19,124 nucleotides of DNA from an uncultured Eubacteriales bacterium (lineage in GTDB: Bacteria > Bacillota > Clostridia > Oscillospirales > Acutalibacteraceae), in NCBI GenBank assembly GCA_900319255.1, contig ONNU01000180.1:1-19124 (forward strand). Direction: 5' to 3'. Of the stretch, positions 14,789 through 19,124 are shown in pieces. The notes under the pieces were generated by a model. The model was given only the letters and a program-made list of their open reading frames with translations. It ran no database searches and was not told the DNA's origin. How positions within the stretch are numbered: the first letter of the stretch is position 1; each line of letters begins with the position of its first letter. A program made the position numbers and the translations under genes.

Positions 14789-14817
14789 ATTATAACAAAT
14801 TTATACGCATAATTAAA
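14789..14817 (-). promoter_or_regulatory. Predicted promoter of the parA-parB-serS operon
   Basis: Reading the minus strand: perfect TATAAT (14789-14794), 17-base spacer, weak -35 TTTAAT (14812-14817). It lies in an AT-rich stretch between the noc terminator and parA. The -35 match is poor (3 of 6), so confidence is moderate. Confidence 0.55.
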
Positions 14818-14959
14818 TAGATATCTTCAATTTTTTAATAAATCTCTGATATTTTTATTTTCTCGTTTCAAAAAAGGTATTCTTTTTAAGCTATATTCCT
14901 TTTTAATGATCTGATATTATCCTCTGACTTCATAACATATCCAGTATTATTACATATAT

Positions 14960-14997
14960 GAAAAGAGCAGCCCTCTTTATAAAAGGCTGCTCTTTTC
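14960..14997 (-). terminator. Terminator after noc
   Basis: A perfect 13-bp stem, GAAAAGAGCAGCC (14960-14972) with GGCTGCTCTTTTC (14985-14997), 12-base loop. On the minus strand it is read through CTTTTCAT. It lies 41 bases past the noc stop codon and isolates noc from the parA operon. Confidence 0.88.
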
Positions 14998-15038
14998 ACC
15001 CTTACGGTAGTTGTGTTATGGATATACTTAATTCAGGA

Positions 15039-15875
15039 TCACGCTGTTTTTGGTTTGACAGTTTCTGTATCCGGTCGTGTTTTGGGGATACGGACTGTGT
15101 ATTCAATGAATTCCTCTGTTTCGCATTGTGTCTTGACCGCATCTATTCCTGTAGAGCGGATCGTATCAACTGCCTTGTTTATTGTATTCTCAAGTATCTT
15201 TATATCTTTTATCACAAGACGGGTCTTCTGATTTTTTGTCTTATTCCTGTTTTTACTTTTCAGTACAGAGTCTATGTATCGCTCTGACTGAGTAACATTA
15301 AGTCCCTGGGTTATTATCTCGCTGAGAATAAGGCGTCTTACTGTTGTATCCTCTACTCTCAGCAAAGCTCTTGCGTGACGTTCGGTAAGCCTGTATTTGG
15401 TGATGATATCCTTTTCCTCCTGATCAAGAGAAAGTACCTTCAGCTTCTCAGCCACTGCCGATTGTTTTTTTCCAATCCGTCTTGCAACATCAATTTTTGA
15501 AAGATTGTAACTTTTCATCAGTCTGTTGATTCCCTCTGCGACCTCAAAAAAATTCAGGTCGCTTCTTTGAAGATCCTCGATCAGTGTAAGCTGATCTGCC
15601 TGACTGTCTGTGCAATTGATCATGATACATGGTACTCTCTTGTTGCCACACATAGCCGCCGCCCTGAGTCTGCGTTCACCGGAAATAAGCTCAAATTCAT
15701 CTCTGCTTATTTTTCTTACGATGATCGGCTGGATTATTCCGTTGACCTTGATGCTTTGAGCAAGCTCTCTGAGCTCGCGGTCATTGTAGCTTTTTCTGCA
15801 TTGACAGCGTCCCGGTTTTATCCTTACGATGGGAATATCATGTATCCTTTTTTCATTACCGATATTAAGCAGCAC
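15039..15875 (-). CDS. noc: Nucleoid occlusion protein Noc-type ParB paralogue
   Basis: A ParB-family protein of 278 residues. In Bacillus, Noc binds its own DNA sites and the membrane to block septum formation over the chromosome. Visible motifs: a ParB/Sulfiredoxin-type core with GIIQPIIVRKI, CTP-binding GERRLRA (66-72), the LIEDLQRSDLNFFEVAEG segment (98-115), and a helix-turn-helix (LSKIDVARRIGKKQSAVAEKLKVL). The later LTERHARALLRV and LNVTQSERYIDSVL, and its place between rsmG and parA, favour Noc over a second Spo0J. The usual N-QPR motif is replaced by CQCRKSYND. The GTG at 15875 has AAGGGAG eight bases upstream; the ATG at 15893 adds six residues but lacks a ribosome binding site. The N-terminus is shorter than the Bacillus one, so membrane binding is uncertain. 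Confidence 0.85.
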   Translation of the reverse strand: MLLNIGNEKRIHDIPIVRIKPGRCQCRKSYNDRELRELAQSIKVNGIIQPIIVRKISRDEFELISGERRLRAAAMCGNKRVPCIMINCTDSQADQLTLIEDLQRSDLNFFEVAEGINRLMKSYNLSKIDVARRIGKKQSAVAEKLKVLSLDQEEKDIITKYRLTERHARALLRVEDTTVRRLILSEIITQGLNVTQSERYIDSVLKSKNRNKTKNQKTRLVIKDIKILENTINKAVDTIRSTGIDAVKTQCETEEFIEYTVRIPKTRPDTETVKPKTA

Positions 15876-15987
15876 ATCCGTCACTCCCTTCATGCATATA
15901 TCATATCACATGATTTCTGCGCCTTCTGTCAGCTTATGTCGATGAAATAAATTTTTCCGAAGAAATCAAATTTCTATTTTTGTGATG

Positions 15988-16016
15988 ATTTTACTCAGGT
16001 TTTCAACATTTTTCAA
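15988..16016 (-). promoter_or_regulatory. Predicted noc promoter overlapped by TTTTCAACA boxes
   Basis: Reading the minus strand: -35 TTGAAA (16011-16016), 17-base spacer, -10 TAAAAT (15988-15993). The reverse of box TTTTCAACC (16010-16018) covers the -35 and that of TTTTCAACA (16000-16008) fills the spacer, so a protein binding these boxes would control noc. A further GGTTAATAA lies at 16024-16032. Confidence 0.55.
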
Positions 16017-16124
16017 CCATACAGGTTAATAACTTTTTTCTTATACAAATTAAAAATTCAGATCCTGAATATCAAGTAATAATCACACTTTTTATACAAA
16101 GCAGGTGAAATATCAGAATATAGA

Positions 16125-16173
16125 AAAGCGGAGTTTTCAACATCTTAATTTTAGAATGTTGAAAACTCCGTTT
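16125..16173 (-). terminator. Terminator after rsmG, stem made of TTTTCAACA boxes
   Basis: A perfect 15-bp inverted repeat, CGGAGTTTTCAACAT (16129-16143) with ATGTTGAAAACTCCG (16156-16170), 12-base loop. On the minus strand it is followed by CTTTTCTAT. It begins 7 bases beyond the rsmG stop codon. Each arm contains the same TTTTCAACA box found in the noc promoter nearby. Confidence 0.82.
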
Positions 16174-16179
16174 AAAAAA

Positions 16180-16881
16180 TCAAAGCGGATTTTTATTGAT
16201 TTTCTGACCCCGGCGGGGATATTTTTCAGGAGTAGATTTTCTCTTTTCAATTACTATCATAGTTCGCTGACTATCATCAGGAAGAGATAATTTTTCTATC
16301 TTCTGCAAACCACCTCCAAGAAGAGCAAGAGCATTTTCAGCATCATCAAGCTCATTCTCTCCGTCAGGTCCTTTCATAGAAATAAAGCTTCCTCCTACTT
16401 TTACATAAGGCAGACAGTATTCGCAAAGAGCAGGAAGATTTGCCACAGCTCTTGAAACTGCATAGTCAAAGCTTTCTCTGAGATCCTCTCTTCTTGCTCC
16501 GTCCTCCGCCCTGCTGTGAATAAGCTCAGCTTCGATTCCTAATTCCCTGCAGACCTCCTCAAGAAAGATCAGTCTTTTATTCAGACTGTCCAGAAGTGTC
16601 AGCTTTATCTCCGGACGCATAATTTTAAGCGGCACACCGGGAAAGCCTGCGCCTGTTCCTATATCAATAACACTGCCTTTTATATCACAGCATTTCAGAA
16701 TAGTTATGCTATCAATGAAATGCTTAACTGCTATTCCCTCATCATCGGTAATTGCAGTCAGATTCATTTTATTATTCCATTCCTTGAGCAAAGCTGCATA
16801 CTTTTCAAAGCCTGCAATCTGCTCCGGACTGATATCAATACAGTTATCGCTGCACCATTTTTTTAATATTTCACCTATCAT
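16180..16881 (-). CDS. rsmG: 16S rRNA (guanine-527-N7) methyltransferase RsmG (GidB)
   Basis: A 233-residue SAM-dependent methyltransferase that modifies G527 of 16S rRNA in the 530 loop. Motifs: EWNNKMNLTAI (about 34-44), KHFIDSI (53-59), the SAM-binding VIDIGTGAGFPGVPLKI (71-87), LLDSLNKRLIFLEEV and SRAVANLPALCEYCLPYV. Length is typical. The C-terminus ends in a short basic tail (RKSTPEKYPRRGQKINKN). AAAGGAG precedes the ATG. It follows mnmG by 44 bases and ends at its own terminator, completing a two-gene unit conserved across Firmicutes. Confidence 0.96.
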   Translation of the reverse strand: MIGEILKKWCSDNCIDISPEQIAGFEKYAALLKEWNNKMNLTAITDDEGIAVKHFIDSITILKCCDIKGSVIDIGTGAGFPGVPLKIMRPEIKLTLLDSLNKRLIFLEEVCRELGIEAELIHSRAEDGARREDLRESFDYAVSRAVANLPALCEYCLPYVKVGGSFISMKGPDGENELDDAENALALLGGGLQKIEKLSLPDDSQRTMIVIEKRKSTPEKYPRRGQKINKNPL

Positions 16882-16925
16882 ATTATTCTCCTTTCAGACG
16901 GCTGATAAATAACTTGTGTAATATA

Positions 16926-18797
16926 TCATCCTCTTTTTAAAGATGCAAGATAGATTACCAGAACTGAAATATCAGCCGGACTTACACCGGAGATCCTGCT
17001 TGCCTGACCGATGCTTTCGGGACGTACCTTATTCAGCTTTTCTCTTGCCTCAAGGCGCAGACCATCAATTGTACTGTAGTCAATATCCTGCGGCAGACGC
17101 TTTTCTTCAAGCTTTCTGACATGATCAATAATTATCAGCTGTCTGTTTATATACCCCTCATATTTTATTTCAATTTCGACCTGTTCAAGAATACTTCTGT
17201 CATTTTCTGTTCTGGTAGTATCCACAGAACTGAGAACCTCATAATTAAGCTCCGGACGTTTGATAAGATCAGCAAGCCTTACACCGGTTCTGATTTCAGA
17301 AGTATTTCTTTCCCTCAGAATGCTGTTGATCTCATCAGTCGGAGACATTACAGTAGCTTTAACTCTTTCAAGCTCCTTATTTATCCTTTCAAGCTTATTA
17401 TTAAAACGCTGCCATCTGTCATCTCCGATAAGTCCTATCTTTCTGCCCACAGGAGTAAGCCGGACATCAGCATTATCCTGGCGCAGAATTAGTCTGTATT
17501 CGCTTCGGGAGGTCATCATTCTGTAAGGATCATTGCATCCCTTTGTAACAAGATCATCAATAAGCGTACCAATATATGAGCTTGCCCTGTCAAGGATCAT
17601 AGGCTCTTTTCCAAGAATTTTCAGCGCAGCATTTACACCTGCCACAAGTCCCTGAGCAGCTGCTTCTTCATAACCCGAGCTTCCGTTGAACTGACCTGCG
17701 CCGTAAAGACCGGGAAATTCCATAAATTCAAGCGTGCTTCTCATCTGCACAGGATCAGCGCAGAAATATTCTATCGCATATGCCGGACGCATCACGCTGC
17801 AATGTTCAAGACCCTTGATTGTATGATAAAATTCAAGCTGAACATCCTCCGGCAAAGATGAGGACATTCCCTGGATATACATTTCCTCCGTATCAAGTCC
17901 GCAGGGTTCGATAAAAAGCTGATGTCTGGGTTTATCTGAAAACCTCACTATCTTATCTTCAATACTCGGGCAGTATCTTGGTCCTATACCCTCTATCTTT
18001 CCGCTATACATAGGCGAACGGGATATATTATCAAGAATGACCTTTTTCGTTTTTTCATTAGTCCAGCTTACATAACATTTAACTTTATTTTCACCCGGAT
18101 CAGTGGTATCGTATGAAAAAGGCACTATAGGATCATCTCCGCACTGTTCCTCAAGATCAGAAAAATCAATACTTGAACGCAGTACCCTTGCCGGAGTACC
18201 TGTCTTGAAGCGTCTGATATTCATTCCTAATTTTTCAAGGGAAGCCGGAAGATACTTTGACGGGAACATTCCATCAGGTCCGCTTTCATAAGAAACATCG
18301 CCTACATATATCTTACCGCCAAGATAAGTTCCTGTTGCGAGAATAACCGCCTTTGCTTTATACTGAGCCTCAAGCCTTGTAGTGAGCATCCAGCCCTCAT
18401 CAGTTTTTTCAAGCTCAGTGATCTCTGCCTGTTTCAATTCAAGATTCTCCTGCAGTTCAAGAGTATGCTTCATTCTTGTACTGTAAGCCCTGCGGTCTAT
18501 CTGGGCGCGCAGAGAATGAACAGCCGGTCCCTTACCCCTGTTGAGCATCCTGCTTTGCAAAAAACATTCATCCGCAGCCTTACCCATTTCACCGCCCAGA
18601 GCATCAATTTCTCTTACAAGATGACCTTTGGCAGTACCGCCGATTGAAGGGTTGCATGGACAATTTCCCACAGCATCCATATTTATAGTAAACACACAGG
18701 TACTGCATCCCAGTCTTGCCGCAGCAAGTCCTGCTTCGATCCCGGCATGGCCGGCACCGATTACAGCAACATCAAATTCACCTGCTAAAAATTTCAT
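16926..18797 (-). CDS. mnmG: tRNA uridine-5-carboxymethylaminomethyl modification enzyme MnmG (GidA)
   Basis: With MnmE, this FAD enzyme adds carboxymethylaminomethyl groups to the wobble uridine of several tRNAs. At 623 residues it has full length. The FAD-binding fold opens with VAVIGAGHAGIEAG (GxGxxG at 14-19), followed by GNCPCNPSIGGTAKGHLVREIDALGG (44-70) and CYVSWTNEKT (241-250), both holding conserved cysteines, and later VTKGCNDPYRMMTSRSEYRLILRQDNADVRLT. The start has GAGAGGGA upstream. A promoter is predicted at 18833-18861, and repeat block 3 begins about 20 bases beyond it. The partner gene mnmE, often next to mnmG, would lie right of the window if kept, but repeat block 3 intervenes. 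Confidence 0.97.
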   Translation of the reverse strand: MKFLAGEFDVAVIGAGHAGIEAGLAAARLGCSTCVFTINMDAVGNCPCNPSIGGTAKGHLVREIDALGGEMGKAADECFLQSRMLNRGKGPAVHSLRAQIDRRAYSTRMKHTLELQENLELKQAEITELEKTDEGWMLTTRLEAQYKAKAVILATGTYLGGKIYVGDVSYESGPDGMFPSKYLPASLEKLGMNIRRFKTGTPARVLRSSIDFSDLEEQCGDDPIVPFSYDTTDPGENKVKCYVSWTNEKTKKVILDNISRSPMYSGKIEGIGPRYCPSIEDKIVRFSDKPRHQLFIEPCGLDTEEMYIQGMSSSLPEDVQLEFYHTIKGLEHCSVMRPAYAIEYFCADPVQMRSTLEFMEFPGLYGAGQFNGSSGYEEAAAQGLVAGVNAALKILGKEPMILDRASSYIGTLIDDLVTKGCNDPYRMMTSRSEYRLILRQDNADVRLTPVGRKIGLIGDDRWQRFNNKLERINKELERVKATVMSPTDEINSILRERNTSEIRTGVRLADLIKRPELNYEVLSSVDTTRTENDRSILEQVEIEIKYEGYINRQLIIIDHVRKLEEKRLPQDIDYSTIDGLRLEAREKLNKVRPESIGQASRISGVSPADISVLVIYLASLKRG

Positions 18798-18832
18798 ATC
18801 CGATCCCTCTCTTGATTATTATTAACATATCT

Positions 18833-18861
18833 ATTATAAAACATATTCCACAGAATGTACA
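18833..18861 (-). promoter_or_regulatory. Predicted promoter of the mnmG-rsmG operon
   Basis: Reading the minus strand: -35 TGTACA (18856-18861, 4 of 6 matches), 17-base spacer, perfect TATAAT (18833-18838). It lies about 36 bases upstream of the mnmG start and 20 bases from the GC hairpin of repeat unit A5. Confidence 0.65.
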
Positions 18862-18881
18862 GCCATATTTTTCCCCCTCCG

Positions 18882-19029
18882 CCGGCGTGCCGCCGGTGTC
18901 AGGATCGCGGGGCAGATTTAACAATGCGTTACTCCCGTTTTCGCGTGTTATAGTTAAATGGTAAAGGAAAACAATTTTTCTCAATCCGCTTCCTACAAAA
19001 ATTCCCGGAAATATTTCACACGAACATTT
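18882..19029 (+). repeat. Repeat unit A5
   Basis: Full unit A in the same orientation as A1 and A2. It opens with the perfect hairpin CCGGCG-TGC-CGCCGG (18882-18896), then GTGTCAGGATCGCGGGGC, TTTTCGCGTGTTATAG and TCCCGGAAATATTTCACACG. It is diverged from the block 1 copies at many positions but keeps the same landmarks in the same order. Confidence 0.85.
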
Positions 19030-19036
19030 TTCTCCG

Positions 19037-19124
19037 CCGGCGTGCCGCCGGTGTCAAGATTGCGGGGCAGATTTAACAATGCGTTACTCTCGTTCTCGCG
19101 TGTTATAGTTAAATGGTAAGGAAA
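19037..19124 (+). repeat. Repeat unit A6 (right end cut by window)
   Basis: Tandem copy of A5, offset by 155 bases. Hairpin CCGGCG-TGC-CGCCGG at 19037-19051, then GTGTCAAGATTGCGGGGC, CTCGCGTGTTATAG. It is almost identical to A5 over the part present, and the array continues beyond the window. Confidence 0.85.

Noticed and set aside
18995..19010. Noc-binding-site-like sequence ATTCCCGGAAAT in repeat A5
   Set aside because: It lacks one G of the palindrome ATTTCCCGGGAAAT and the other A units read CCCAGAAAT, so it is not a convincing site.

Overview
The window looks like a chromosomal segment from a Gram-positive Clostridia-type bacterium, most likely Ruminococcus or a close Oscillospiraceae relative. 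This rests on strong AGGAGG-like ribosome binding sites, sigma-A consensus promoters, moderate GC, and the gene order mnmG-rsmG-noc-parA-parB, which in Firmicutes lies close to the replication origin. That order implies oriC is just beyond the right edge, with the minus-strand block transcribed away from it. Genus is inferred from protein and gene-order character, not from a database search.

Layout. 1-580: a block of dispersed repeats (units A and B) with GC-rich hairpins. 604-3500: a plus-strand operon (small membrane protein, prmA, acidic-tailed membrane protein, Mrp-type Fe-S P-loop ATPase) ending in strong terminators. 3635-5511: a minus-strand ECF sigma factor and membrane anti-sigma pair. 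5814-6137: a second repeat block that runs straight into a perfect consensus promoter for a TetR-type regulator and a GNAT acetyltransferase. 7417-7988: an AT-rich non-coding stretch with a cluster of TTTTCAACA boxes. 8043-8255: tRNA-Met and tRNA-Glu behind a perfect promoter, with terminators after them. 8777-10664 (minus): rmuC and a GNAT gene. 10783-14629 (minus): parA-parB-DUF2262-like-serS, probably one operon. 15039-15875 (minus): a Noc-type ParB paralogue. 16180-18797 (minus): mnmG-rsmG. 18882-19124: a third repeat block.

The least explained signal is the repeat family. At least six A units (about 150 bp, two truncated by the window edges) and two B units carry a GC hairpin (CCGGCG-3 nt-CGCCGG or a derivative). 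In all three blocks the hairpin end of a unit lies 1 to about 20 bp upstream of the -35 box of the flanking operon, always in the same orientation relative to transcription. Start codons are not conserved among the copies, so they look like DNA or RNA elements rather than genes. A second recurrent signal is TTTTCAACA and relatives, clustered at 7396-7636 and 16000-16032, overlapping the predicted noc promoter and forming the stem of the rsmG terminator; it resembles a DnaA box (TTATCCACA) without matching it. The parA leader carries a near-consensus parS site. The protein-coding genes are mostly housekeeping; the novelty is in the non-coding DNA.
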